From CPC320 sp002336405 (lineage in GTDB: Bacteria; Pseudomonadota; Alphaproteobacteria; Rhodobacterales; Rhodobacteraceae), in the NCBI GenBank assembly GCA_949372595.1, contig CASIAN010000017.1, positions 25,911 through 89,910 on the forward strand: a stretch of DNA of 64,000 bases. The letters run 5' to 3'. Positions 10,122 through 18,477 of the stretch are shown here, one piece after another (within the stretch, counting starts at the first letter, position 1; every line of letters begins with the position of its first letter). Both the position numbers and the translations under genes were made by a program. The notes under the pieces were generated by a model. It saw only the letters and a program-made list of their open reading frames with translations, had not been told where the DNA came from and did not search any database.

Positions 10122-10235
10122 ATCATGTTTGGCCGTCTGAAAGATTGGCGACGTGTCGCCACCCGATACAACAAATGCCCAAAGATTTTTCTGTTTGCAA
10201 TCGCTCTGGCTGCCACTGTCCTATTCTGGTTATGA
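10122..10235 (+). pseudogene. IS427-type transposase, 3' end
   Basis: Reads IMFGRLKDWRRVATRYNKCP and ends ATVLFWL followed by TGA at 10233-10235. This is the conserved C-terminus of the outer transposase, rejoined after the inner element, in frame with the residues before the break if the insertion is removed. Confidence 0.88.
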
Positions 10236-10298
10236 GCCCTGAGCCTAAACTGCCTGTCGTGGCCTTGGTCGATAGGCCAGAGCAACAGCCATGGAGCA

Positions 10299-10892
10299 TT
10301 ATGAGCGCGCGCCCAACACCCGCAACACCATTTTTTGATAGAGTTCCACCAATTCCGCTGCGCTCAACCGGCCGTCCGGACGGTACCACGTGCTGGTTTC
10401 CTTCAACAGACCAATCACCGCCATAGTCGCAATCTTACTGTCAGAAACTAAAAAATCACCCTGTGAGATGCCCGTCTGAACAATGTCTTCCAGCCTATCC
10501 TCATAGGTTTTGCGCAGGCTCTCAATCGCTGCAAAATTCTCTTCAGTGAGATTGCGTAACTCCATATAGGAAATAAATACGGCCTCTCGGCGCGGCAAAT
10601 GATAGTCGAGATGGCAGCGTACAAATCCCAGCAACCGCGCCAAGGGGTCGGTGTCACTAACATACCGCCCCCATTCGGCCAGTAATTCGGTCATATGATC
10701 TTGCATCAATGAAAACAGCAGGGTTTGCTTGTCCGGAGTATACGTGTAGAGCGCCCCAGCTTGCACGCCAACCTCAGCCGCGATCTGCCGCATGGACACC
10801 GCTGCATAGCCATGGCGGGAAAATAACGTCAGCGCAGCCGCTTTCACCTTTGGTCCGGTGGTTTGAGCATGTGATCCCGCAGTGCGTGCCAT
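10299..10892 (-). CDS. TetR/AcrR family transcriptional regulator
   Basis: 197 residues. The N-terminal helix-turn-helix covers about residues 15-60 (AALTLFSRHGYAAVSMRQIA, then EVGVQAGALYTYTPDKQTLL). The C-terminal ligand domain is alpha-helical with no recognised specificity; its outline resembles regulators of acyl-CoA metabolism, but this is a guess. A perfect dyad (10904-10920) lies 11 bases upstream of the start, so self-repression is likely. The target may be itself and/or the divergent lipoprotein gene at 10990. Confidence 0.9.
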   Translation of the reverse strand: MARTAGSHAQTTGPKVKAAALTLFSRHGYAAVSMRQIAAEVGVQAGALYTYTPDKQTLLFSLMQDHMTELLAEWGRYVSDTDPLARLLGFVRCHLDYHLPRREAVFISYMELRNLTEENFAAIESLRKTYEDRLEDIVQTGISQGDFLVSDSKIATMAVIGLLKETSTWYRPDGRLSAAELVELYQKMVLRVLGARS

Positions 10893-10903
10893 ACAGCCTT
10901 CTC

Positions 10904-10920
10904 TTTATTGAACCAATAAA
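10904..10920. promoter_or_regulatory. Probable TetR-family operator
   Basis: TTTATTG-AAC-CAATAAA, a 7+7 inverted repeat with a 3-base centre, in the 97-base gap between the divergent TetR gene and the lipoprotein gene. The length (17 bp) and position against the tetR start fit autoregulation. Confidence 0.65.
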
Positions 10921-10989
10921 ACACATCGGCCGCTTGCGAACCCCCGACATGTCAGGCACATATAAGCCAGACCAAGAGCGAGCACCAAT

Positions 10990-11244
10990 ATGTTTTTTCG
11001 TCTTTTTGCGCTCAGTTTATCCGCGCTGTCAGGCTGCGTAGGGTTTTCCGAGATCACCCCAATCGAGACCGTGACAGATCGCGATTATCCAAAACTGCTG
11101 CCGATTGACCGTGTGATTACCACATCTACCATACCTCTCGAACCGTCGGCGGGGCAATATCTTTTGCAACGCAGTGCACAGTTAAAAAAGAAACGCGATG
11201 CGCTTAATACGCGGACCGTGATCGACGGTGATGAAAATTCATGA
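10990..11244 (+). CDS. Small putative lipoprotein
   Basis: 84 residues. A signal peptide with a lipobox (LSALSGC, Cys16) predicts lipid anchoring. The mature part is short, charged at the end (QLKKKRDALNTRT), with no recognised domain. It is divergent from the TetR gene and sits 110 bases before hom. Function unknown; similar short lipoproteins are common in Rhodobacteraceae. Confidence 0.75.
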   Translation: MFFRLFALSLSALSGCVGFSEITPIETVTDRDYPKLLPIDRVITTSTIPLEPSAGQYLLQRSAQLKKKRDALNTRTVIDGDENS

Positions 11245-11353
11245 TCTACCGACAAGTAAGCCCAATAACACCATCCCGCCCGAGCCTGTTGTTGCGTGTG
11301 CGTGTGCAAAGGGCTAAACCGCTGACACAACTCAAAACGCAAAGGATTGCTCT

Positions 11354-12640
11354 ATGACCCAACCTCTCCGCCTCGGCATCGCAGGTCTTGGAACCGTTGG
11401 AATGGGTGTGGTCAAGATCATTCAGCAAAAAGCCGAAATACTGGCCACACGCAGCGGCCAAGAGGTTGTCATCACTGCGGTGTCTGCGCGTTCCAGAGAC
11501 AAAGACCGTGGCTTTGATCTGTCTGCCTACGCGTGGGAAGACGATCCCGTGCGTTTGGCCTCCCGCGATGATGTCGATGTCTTCATCGAGTTAATTGGCG
11601 GCTCTGAAGGTCCGGCGCTGGATGCTACACAGGCCGCGATTGCGGCGGGAAAAGACGTTATAACAGCCAATAAAGCAATGCTGGCCGTTCATGGTCAGAC
11701 ACTGGCGCAAGCCGCAGAGGACAGACAAAAACTTATCCGTTTCGAAGCAGCCGTTGCAGGCGGAATTCCAGTTGTTAAAGCCCTGACTGAAGGTTTGGCG
11801 GGCAATCAGATCACCCGGATCATGGGAGTCATGAACGGCACTTGCAACTATATCCTGACCCAGATGCAGGCCACGGGCCGTGATTATGAGGCACTGTTTG
11901 AGGAATGTGCCGAACTTGGCTTTCTCGAAGCTGATCCAAATCTTGATGTCGGCGGCATTGATGCGGGTCACAAACTCGCGCTGTTGGCCGCCATCGCGTT
12001 TGGCACGCAGGTCGATTTCGAGGCTGTCGAGTTGGAAGGTATCAGCGCCATCTCGATCGAAGACATCCGGCAAGCTGCGGATATGGGGTACCGCATCAAA
12101 CTGCTGGGCGTGGCACAAATGACCGAGCGCGGGCTCGAGCAGCGCATGTCCCCCTGTCTGGTCCCCGCCGACTCTCCGTTAGGACAATTGGAAGGCGGCA
12201 CCAATATGACCGTGCTTGAAGGCGATGAAGTCGGCCAAATCGTTCTGCGTGGCGCTGGCGCTGGCGCAGGCCCGACCGCCAGTGCCGTCCTGTCGGATAT
12301 TATCGACATCGCCCGTGGCACCCGGATCTCGACTTTCGGCCAACCAGCTGAGACACTCAGCCCGTCTGTTAAGGCCACATCAGTGACAGCAGCCCCCTAT
12401 TACCTGCGCATGCAGCTTGCCGACCAACCAGGAGCATTGGCAAAAATCGCCACGGTTCTGGGTGAAAACGGTGTGTCTATTAATCGGATGCGACAATACG
12501 GGCATGACGCGGCAACCGCCCCGGTGCTGATTGTCACCCATGAAACGCTGCGCGCCACGCTTGATCAGGCCCTGCAACACCTGCCACACACTGGCGTGTT
12601 GGAGGGGACTCCCATCGCCATCCGCATTGAATCTGTGTAA
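11354..12640 (+). CDS. hom: Homoserine dehydrogenase
   Basis: Reduces aspartate semialdehyde to homoserine, the branch point for threonine and methionine. 428 residues: NAD(P) fold with GIAGLGTVGMG (residues 8-18), catalytic domain with GVMNGTCNYIL and EADPNLDVGGIDAGHKL, and a C-terminal ACT domain (about 350-425, LADQPGALAKIATVL) for allosteric feedback, normally by threonine. Monofunctional, with no aspartokinase domain. A 65-base gap separates it from glpX. Confidence 0.97.
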   Translation: MTQPLRLGIAGLGTVGMGVVKIIQQKAEILATRSGQEVVITAVSARSRDKDRGFDLSAYAWEDDPVRLASRDDVDVFIELIGGSEGPALDATQAAIAAGKDVITANKAMLAVHGQTLAQAAEDRQKLIRFEAAVAGGIPVVKALTEGLAGNQITRIMGVMNGTCNYILTQMQATGRDYEALFEECAELGFLEADPNLDVGGIDAGHKLALLAAIAFGTQVDFEAVELEGISAISIEDIRQAADMGYRIKLLGVAQMTERGLEQRMSPCLVPADSPLGQLEGGTNMTVLEGDEVGQIVLRGAGAGAGPTASAVLSDIIDIARGTRISTFGQPAETLSPSVKATSVTAAPYYLRMQLADQPGALAKIATVLGENGVSINRMRQYGHDAATAPVLIVTHETLRATLDQALQHLPHTGVLEGTPIAIRIESV

Positions 12641-12705
12641 GGTTGCGGCACACGATAAAAGATACTTTATTTTCAAATCACTTCCAGCGACTCACAGGAT
12701 AGCCT

Positions 12706-13671
12706 ATGCCCAGTAAAGATAACTTCAACGACCGAATGCTCTCGCTCGGTCTCGCTCGGGTTTCAGAAGCGGCAGCCATTGCCTCGGCCAGACTGATCGG
12801 TCGCGGCGACGAGAAGGCCGCAGATCAAGCCGCCGTGGACGCCATGCGCACGCAATTGAACATGCTTGATATCGCTGGCGTCGTGGTGATCGGTGAAGGC
12901 GAAAGAGATGAGGCACCGATGCTGTTTATCGGCGAAAAGGTGGGCACCGGCAACGGTCCGGGTGTGGACATCGCACTCGACCCTCTCGAGGGCACGACAT
13001 TAACGGCGAAAGATATGCCAAACGCATTGGCGGTGATCGCGCTTGGACCGCGCGGGTCGATGCTGCATGCCCCCGACGTCTATATGGACAAGCTGGCCAT
13101 TGGGCCAAACTATCCCACCGATCTGGTGACGTTGGATATGACACCGACCCAACGCGTGAGCGCGCTGGCGCAGGCCAAAGGCTGCGCGGCAAGTGACATC
13201 ACGGTCTGTGTGCTTGAACGGCCGCGCCATCAAGAAATGATTGCAGAATTGCGCCTGACAGGTGCTGCCATCCGGCTGATCACTGATGGAGATGTCGCCG
13301 GTGTGATGCATTGCGCCGAGGCTAATGTGACCGGCATTGATATGTATATGGGAACGGGCGGAGCCCCCGAAGGCGTACTGGCAGCCGCTGCGTTGAAATG
13401 CATGGGCGGGCAAATCTACGGCCGTCTAACCTTTCGCAATTCCGATGAAAAGAAGCGGGCCGACAGCGCGGGCATCACAGACCTTGATCGCATTTACACC
13501 CGCGACGACATGGTCACCGATGACGTGATTTTCGCAGCGACCGGAGTGACCGGCGGCACGCTTCTTCCCGGAATAAAACGCGAGGTGGGCTGGCTCACCA
13601 CAGAAACGCTACTGATGCGATCCAAAACCGGATCCATGCGGCGCATGACATATCGCTCTGCAATCGCTTAA
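12706..13671 (+). CDS. glpX: Class II fructose-1,6-bisphosphatase
   Basis: Hydrolyses fructose 1,6-bisphosphate to fructose 6-phosphate in gluconeogenesis. 321 residues with the GlpX metal and substrate motifs VVVIGEGERDEAPML, ALDPLEGTTLT and MGTGGAPEGVLAAAALKC. Full family length. recJ begins 9 bases after the stop, so the two are probably co-transcribed, perhaps with hom. Confidence 0.97.
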   Translation: MPSKDNFNDRMLSLGLARVSEAAAIASARLIGRGDEKAADQAAVDAMRTQLNMLDIAGVVVIGEGERDEAPMLFIGEKVGTGNGPGVDIALDPLEGTTLTAKDMPNALAVIALGPRGSMLHAPDVYMDKLAIGPNYPTDLVTLDMTPTQRVSALAQAKGCAASDITVCVLERPRHQEMIAELRLTGAAIRLITDGDVAGVMHCAEANVTGIDMYMGTGGAPEGVLAAAALKCMGGQIYGRLTFRNSDEKKRADSAGITDLDRIYTRDDMVTDDVIFAATGVTGGTLLPGIKREVGWLTTETLLMRSKTGSMRRMTYRSAIA

Positions 13672-13679
13672 ATCAGCGC

Positions 13680-15425
13680 ATGGGCTTTCTTGACGTACAC
13701 AGTTCTCTGACAGGCCGGCGCTGGACGGGGCCCGACGCGTCAACTGAGCGCCTGATTGAGGCGATGATCCAGCAGACCGGACACCCCCGCGCGGTCAGCG
13801 CCCTGCTGGTAAACCGAGGTATCAGCGCCGACGACACAGCAAAATTTCTAAAACCGCAATTGCGGGAACTGTTGCCTGATCCGCGCAGCTTGAAGGATAT
13901 GCAACCTGCAGCAAGGCGGTTTTTGCTGGCCTTGAACGCCTGTGAAAATATTGCAATTTTTGCCGATTATGACGTCGACGGCGGTAGTTCTGCGGCGCTG
14001 TTAATCTGGTGGTTGCGGCAAATGGGGCATGACGCAACGCTGTATGTGCCCGACCGCATCACCGAAGGTTATGGGCCAAACCCAAAGGCGATGACCACGC
14101 TGGCCGCCACACATAATTTGATCGTCTGCGTCGATTGTGGCACCGTTAGCCATGACGCCATCGCCGCCGCCAAGGGCACCGATGTGATTGTTATTGACCA
14201 CCATTTGGGCGGAGAGACACTGCCGCCGGCGCTGGCCGTCGTCAACCCGAACAGACAGGACGAAAATGGCGATCTGGGGCATCTATGTGCGGCAGGCGTG
14301 GTGTTCTTGATGCTGGTTGAATTGGGGCGACAACTGCGCGAGGCAGGGATCAAAGGCCCCGACCTGATGTCGATGCTTGATCTGGTGGCGCTGGCCACAG
14401 TGGCCGATGTGGCACCTTTGATCGGCGTCAACCGCGCTTTGGTACGCCAGGGCCTCAAGGTGATGGCACGCCGCGATAGACCCGGGTTGGTGGCGCTTGC
14501 CGATATCGCCAAAATGGACAGCGCGCCAAACACCTATCATCTGGGGTTTGCCATGGCCCCGCGCATTAACGCAGGTGGCCGTATTGGCAAATCCGATCTG
14601 GGGGCGCGGCTTTTGGCCTGTGCAGACACTGCAGAGGCGCAATCAATTGCAGAGCATCTCGACAGCCTTAATTCTGAGCGCCGCGAGATCGAACAACACG
14701 TTCAGAACGCCGCCCTGCAACAAGTTGAAAGCAGAGGGTTTGACGCCCCTCTTGTTTGGGCCGCAGGCCATGGCTGGCACCCCGGGGTGGTGGGGATTGT
14801 TGCGGCGCGGATCAAGGAAATAACCAACCGTCCCACAGTGATTATTGGCATCGAAAATGGTGAGGGCAAAGGCTCGGGCCGATCAGTCACCGGCATCGAT
14901 CTGGGCGCATCGGTGCAACGTCTGGCTCGTGAGGGGCTGCTGAGCAAGGGGGGCGGACATAAAATGGCCGCAGGGCTCAGCTTGGCGGAAGGTTCCATAG
15001 AGGCTGCAATGGCGCGCCTGTCAGAGCTGTTGGGAAAACAGGGCGCAGGCCAGCAAGGCCCGAAAGATCTGCGTCTCGATGGGGTTTTGATGCCCGGCGC
15101 CGCGACGGTTGATCTGATAGAGCAACTCGACGCAGTCGGGCCGTTCGGTGCGGCCGCCCCTGCCCCACGCTTCGGTTTTGCAAATATGCAGATCAGTTTC
15201 TGCAAACGGGTGGGCACTGCACATCTCAAACTGCGGTTTGGTGACAGCTCAGGCGCCCAGCTTGACGCCATAGCCTTTGGGGCTTTTGACAGCGCGTTAG
15301 GGTGCGTTTTAGAAGGTCATGGCGGCGCTTTATTTCATGTTGCAGGACGTCTGGAAATCAATGAATGGCGCGGCCGAAAAACGCCCCAAGTCCGGGTCGA
15401 AGATGCCGCACCGGTAATCACCTAG
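13680..15425 (+). CDS. recJ: Single-stranded-DNA-specific exonuclease
   Basis: 5'-3' exonuclease used in recombination and mismatch repair. 581 residues. DHH-domain motifs FADYDVDGGSSAALL and VIVIDHHLGGE are present. The DHHA1 domain carries GRSVTGIDLG and SKGGGHKMAAG. A C-terminal OB-like domain follows. The DxDxD-type and DHH metal ligands are intact. It follows glpX directly and ends 84 bases before tRNA-Glu. Confidence 0.96.
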   Translation: MGFLDVHSSLTGRRWTGPDASTERLIEAMIQQTGHPRAVSALLVNRGISADDTAKFLKPQLRELLPDPRSLKDMQPAARRFLLALNACENIAIFADYDVDGGSSAALLIWWLRQMGHDATLYVPDRITEGYGPNPKAMTTLAATHNLIVCVDCGTVSHDAIAAAKGTDVIVIDHHLGGETLPPALAVVNPNRQDENGDLGHLCAAGVVFLMLVELGRQLREAGIKGPDLMSMLDLVALATVADVAPLIGVNRALVRQGLKVMARRDRPGLVALADIAKMDSAPNTYHLGFAMAPRINAGGRIGKSDLGARLLACADTAEAQSIAEHLDSLNSERREIEQHVQNAALQQVESRGFDAPLVWAAGHGWHPGVVGIVAARIKEITNRPTVIIGIENGEGKGSGRSVTGIDLGASVQRLAREGLLSKGGGHKMAAGLSLAEGSIEAAMARLSELLGKQGAGQQGPKDLRLDGVLMPGAATVDLIEQLDAVGPFGAAAPAPRFGFANMQISFCKRVGTAHLKLRFGDSSGAQLDAIAFGAFDSALGCVLEGHGGALFHVAGRLEINEWRGRKTPQVRVEDAAPVIT

Positions 15426-15509
15426 AATTTTATAAAAAAGTCGCGTGCGGGTGAAATTTCTTCTTGCGCCCCCCCCGTGCTTTGCCTAGACACACGCCAG
15501 CACTACTGT

Positions 15510-15584
15510 GGCCCGTTCGTCTATCGGTTAGGACGCCAGGTTTTCAACCTGGAAAGACGAGTTCGATTCTCGTACGGGCTGCCA
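15510..15584 (+). tRNA. tRNA-Glu (anticodon TTC)
   Basis: 75 nt with encoded CCA. The acceptor stem pairs GGCCCGT with ACGGGCT. The anticodon stem CCAGG/CCTGG encloses TTTTCAA (anticodon TTC), and the T-arm is GACGA-GTTCGATTC-TCGT. A decayed region follows directly, but I found no repeated tRNA 3' end that would mark an integration site. Confidence 0.97.
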
Positions 15585-17238
15585 CCTCTTTTCCGAAAAC
15601 AGATAGGTCACTTTTGGCCACTGCGTCGTGTAAGAGCATTCCAGCTAGATAGGTGCCGCGCGTCAGGGCGCGTCAGGGTGATGGAACAGACGGTTTTGCG
15701 TCTAGGGCGCTGTAGCCGTATCGCCCAATCGTATATATGAGCATACATCTTCCATTGTTGCAGCATTAGGGTGATGGAGCTGGCGCGCTGTTATTACATC
15801 CCCCACAAAGACAATTTCATCACCGTAGGAAACAGCGGAACCGGCAAAAGCCAACCGCAAAATCCAGCGCGACCATCACATAGAAGTCTACAAGAGGTGT
15901 CATCTGGTGAAAAATTACTTATTAAAGATCAATGAGTTACGAGAGATAGCCACAAGATAAGACAAAACCGATTGCAGCTATGCCGCGTGTTGGAGCCTCG
16001 TAGCAGCACTCATAAAGCGAGATGATTGTCTACAGGCCTTGTTCAGATTGAGGTTATGCCGCAGTAAAAATGAACAGTACTCTTGCGCGGTATAAGATAA
16101 GCAGCGCAAAACTGACATTTATCAGGGCTAGAAATTGTACGGCACTATAAGACACGCCAACACCGGGGGATAAAAGAACCCTTTTGGCAAAAAATAGCCA
16201 TCACTTCGGCGCGTTTATGACAGATGTATCTGTGTCCAACAGCTGGGTCCAAACCTTGTTAGGGAAATGAAACCTGCTTTCACTGCTTATAGATACCCGA
16301 AGGCATTAGGACACGCGGGAGGGGTATCGCGTCAGCAGTGGAAGCAATGTTGTCCGAACATTGAGTATCCAGTTGTTCACTTCATAAGATGTACCGACCA
16401 ATGAATAGATCATTTAGGAGCCATATTAATGTGTTTGGCAACATAAAAAGCCTCAGTTTCAGAACGTTAACGACTGGGCGCCTTGGTATTTTTCAATGAC
16501 TAGCACAAGGCTAACGGACATATTTATTCTCCAATCAAAACCTTCACAGCAGCGCTGAGCGTTCAGAATCACTAATGAGAACTTGGGGTTAAAAAATAAC
16601 ATCAGTGGGGTAAAGCCGACCTGCAGTGTAAGATGATGATGGTTATTATATACTAGAAGGCTTTATCAGGCCCCAATATACACCGTCGATCATATAGAAC
16701 ACGCGTTGAATACTATTTTAATCCAAGTACCGCTAAAAAATGATAAAAAGAGGTGTTTGGAAGATATGTAAAATGGTGGTGAGGGTAGTGCTTTAAAAAG
16801 CAAACAGCCAAGCTTTATATCCGCCGATTTTGGCTATACAACCAATGACGCGGGTGATCGTTATTAAAACCAATAGAAAAATATAGAAGACTTCGAAAAC
16901 GGCGAGTGCATGAAGACGTTTATCGGGATTATGTCAGGTGCGCCTTCCATGCCTTGGATAGAGCGCTTTAGCACAAAAAAGCCAAACTAATCAGTCAGTG
17001 TTGAAAAATATCTCGTGTCTGGTCATGGTATATATTCCTATCTGCTTGGCCCTGATCTACAATCATTTCACGGCAACAGACAAAAAGCAGGTTAGCTTAA
17101 ACATAAACGGATCCTGGGCTCATCGCTTTAAAGCTGACCACACAGACTGAGCAGCAAAGGCGCTCAAATGCCTGATTACAAACCCAGCACGACCTCCCCC
17201 GCCATGCCAGATCTGCAAATGTTTTCGAAGCAAACGGC
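15585..17238. other. Gene desert of 1.65 kb
   Basis: No credible gene on either strand. Stop codons are frequent in all frames, and the A+T content appears higher than in the flanks by eye. It holds an IstB relic near 15771-15855. Near 16890-16990 there is a short open stretch (FENGECMKTF... IMSGAPSMPWIERF) that looks like eroded coding sequence of unknown origin. The region is best read as decayed accessory DNA next to a tRNA gene. Confidence 0.6.
15771..15855 (+). pseudogene. Relic of an IS21-type IstB helper ATPase
   Basis: One frame reads VMELARCYYIPHKDNFITVG and then NSGTGKSQ. It matches the part of IstB where the helix ELARC...YI precedes the Walker A loop (GNSGTGKT/S). Sequence before and after does not continue recognisably and meets a stop soon after. 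Only about 28 codons remain. Confidence 0.55.
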
Positions 17239-17817
17239 TCAACTGTCCATTTTGTTAAGCTTTGTCTGTAAATCTGCCAGCTGCCTTTTGATCTCGTCTA
17301 AATCTTCCGAAGTTCCGGGGGCAGCCTCAGCGCCTGTCGGAGCGGTTTCCGACGTCGGATCTTGCTCTGACCAGCCCGCAGCCATGCCACCTGTCATGGC
17401 TTTAATAAAGGTTTCCTGCTGCGTTTTGATCGCTTCAAACCCAGGAATTTTAGCGATTGGGTTCATCACGGTTAGGTTTTCAACTATCTGCGACTGGCTA
17501 TCACGCAGCATATCAAACGACATCTGCAAGAATTCAGGCATGACGGTGCTGGCTTGATTTGAATAACTCCTTACCAGATCATTCAAAACCGCAATCGGCA
17601 GCATACTCTCGCCACGGCTTTCGTGTTCAGCTATTATTTGCAATAAATATTGCCGGGTCAGATCATCGCCAGATTTCAGGTCGATAATTTGAACATCCCG
17701 ACCATCGCGGATAAATCCGGCGATATCATCCAACGTAACATAATCACTGGTCTCGGTGTTATACAGCCGACGGCTTGCATAGCGTTTGACCAACAGCGGA
17801 GCGCCTTGAGTTGCCAC
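17239..17817 (-). CDS. phaR: Polyhydroxyalkanoate synthesis repressor
   Basis: DNA-binding repressor of phasin and PHA genes that also binds PHA granules. 192 residues. The N-terminal PHB/PHA accumulation regulator domain is clear (LLVKRYASRRLYNTETSDYV, then VTLDDIAGFIRDG). A second domain (about 65-125) is followed by an acidic, Ala/Pro-rich tail. Last gene of the phaC-phaP-phaR run, with a strong terminator after phaP between them. Matches to its known type of site lie before phaP and between phaC and phaZ. Confidence 0.95.
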   Translation of the reverse strand: MATQGAPLLVKRYASRRLYNTETSDYVTLDDIAGFIRDGRDVQIIDLKSGDDLTRQYLLQIIAEHESRGESMLPIAVLNDLVRSYSNQASTVMPEFLQMSFDMLRDSQSQIVENLTVMNPIAKIPGFEAIKTQQETFIKAMTGGMAAGWSEQDPTSETAPTGAEAAPGTSEDLDEIKRQLADLQTKLNKMDS

Positions 17818-17865
17818 GGGTCTCTCCCCAAATAGTAATCTATATTCTTGACCTTAAATCAGCAG

Positions 17866-17902
17866 GTACCAAAAAGAAAGAGCAGGCTTTACAGCCTGCT
17901 CT
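17866..17902 (-). terminator. Rho-independent terminator after phaP
   Basis: On the minus strand a perfect 10-bp stem (AGAGCAGGCT / AGCCTGCTCT, loop GTAA) is followed by TTCTTTTT. It lies 32 bases past the phaP stop and before the phaR start at 17817, so phaP ends here and phaR is reached by read-through or its own promoter. Confidence 0.88.
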
Positions 17903-17933
17903 ACGCAGCTTATGGCGCCAAAAGTTGTCAAAA

Positions 17934-18374
17934 TTATTTGGCAGGTTTTGTTGCCGGCTTAGGAGTTGCTGTCGCCGTTTTCATCGCTTCTGATGCTTCT
18001 TCAGACAAATCTTTGCCAGCTGCCATCATCACTTCAACTGTGTCCATTTGGACTTTTTTCGCAACTTCTGCATAGGCCGCAATATTTTCAGCCGCGACTT
18101 CGGCTTGCGCCGAGGCAAAATCGGTTAAGGACTTGCTGTAATCTGAAGGCTCAACCGGGTTTTTGGACAGATCATTCAGTTTGGCCAATGTCTGCTTGGT
18201 CCAGATATTCGAAATTTCGGCAGATTTTTCGGCCGCGTTCAAGGCAACACTGGTCAACTTTTCCCCCAAAACGACACTGTTTTTAGATGCGTCTTGAAAC
18301 GCGTTAACATCAATCGGGAATGCGGCAAAAAAATCTTGCATTAAATTAGACATGTCAAGTTGCTTGTTCATCAC
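17934..18374 (-). CDS. phaP: Phasin (PHA granule surface protein)
   Basis: 146 residues, amphipathic alpha-helical, with the phasin_2-type pattern (VVLGEKLTSVALNAAEKSAE, AQAEVAAENIAAYAEVAKKV) and a C-terminal Ala/Lys/Pro tail (TATPKPATKPAK). Coats polyester granules and controls their size. A promoter region with two CTGC-N3-GCAG sites lies between its start and phaC, and a strong terminator follows. Confidence 0.92.
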   Translation of the reverse strand: MMNKQLDMSNLMQDFFAAFPIDVNAFQDASKNSVVLGEKLTSVALNAAEKSAEISNIWTKQTLAKLNDLSKNPVEPSDYSKSLTDFASAQAEVAAENIAAYAEVAKKVQMDTVEVMMAAGKDLSEEASEAMKTATATPKPATKPAK

Positions 18375-18434
18375 GAAATTTCCTTTTTAGGGCCCGTTCA
18401 CTGGCCTATTCTTCTGATGGCACCAACATAACTG

Positions 18435-18445
18435 CTGCAGCGCAG
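18435..18445. promoter_or_regulatory. PhaR-type operator, first copy before phaP
   Basis: CTGC-AGC-GCAG, an exact match to the CTGC-N3-GCAG dyad reported for PhaR of purple non-sulfur relatives (established knowledge). It is 61 bases upstream of the phaP start. Confidence 0.75.
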
Positions 18446-18461
18446 CATTTCAATGGCTTTT

Positions 18462-18472
18462 CTGCATTGCAG
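18462..18472. promoter_or_regulatory. PhaR-type operator, second copy before phaP
   Basis: CTGC-ATT-GCAG, again an exact CTGC-N3-GCAG match, 27 bases centre to centre from the first copy and just past the phaC stop. The pair suggests repression of phaP by two PhaR dimers. Confidence 0.75.
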
Positions 18473-18477
18473 CATTT

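Larger units (their letters stand above)
8199..10245 (+). mobile_element. Decayed IS5-family (IS427-type) element, split by a second insertion sequence
   Basis: Imperfect terminal inverted repeats are seen: CGTTCAGGACCTATTAAC at the left and, reversed, GGCTCAGGGCTCATAACC at the right (12-13 of 18 match). Each end is flanked by a TA dinucleotide (8197-8198 and 10246-10247), fitting the TA target of IS427-type elements. Without the inner element (about 1,204 bp) the outer one is about 843 bp, the normal size for the group. Its transposase reads on the plus strand before the break and resumes at 10122. Confidence 0.85.

Noticed and set aside
11245..11353. Possible S-adenosylmethionine riboswitch before hom (GGGCTAAACCGC)
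   Set aside because: Only a short resemblance to the SAM-II core; the required stems could not be formed convincingly by eye.
15561..15584. Integration (att) site at the tRNA-Glu 3' end
   Set aside because: No second copy of the tRNA end and no integrase gene in the following 2 kb.
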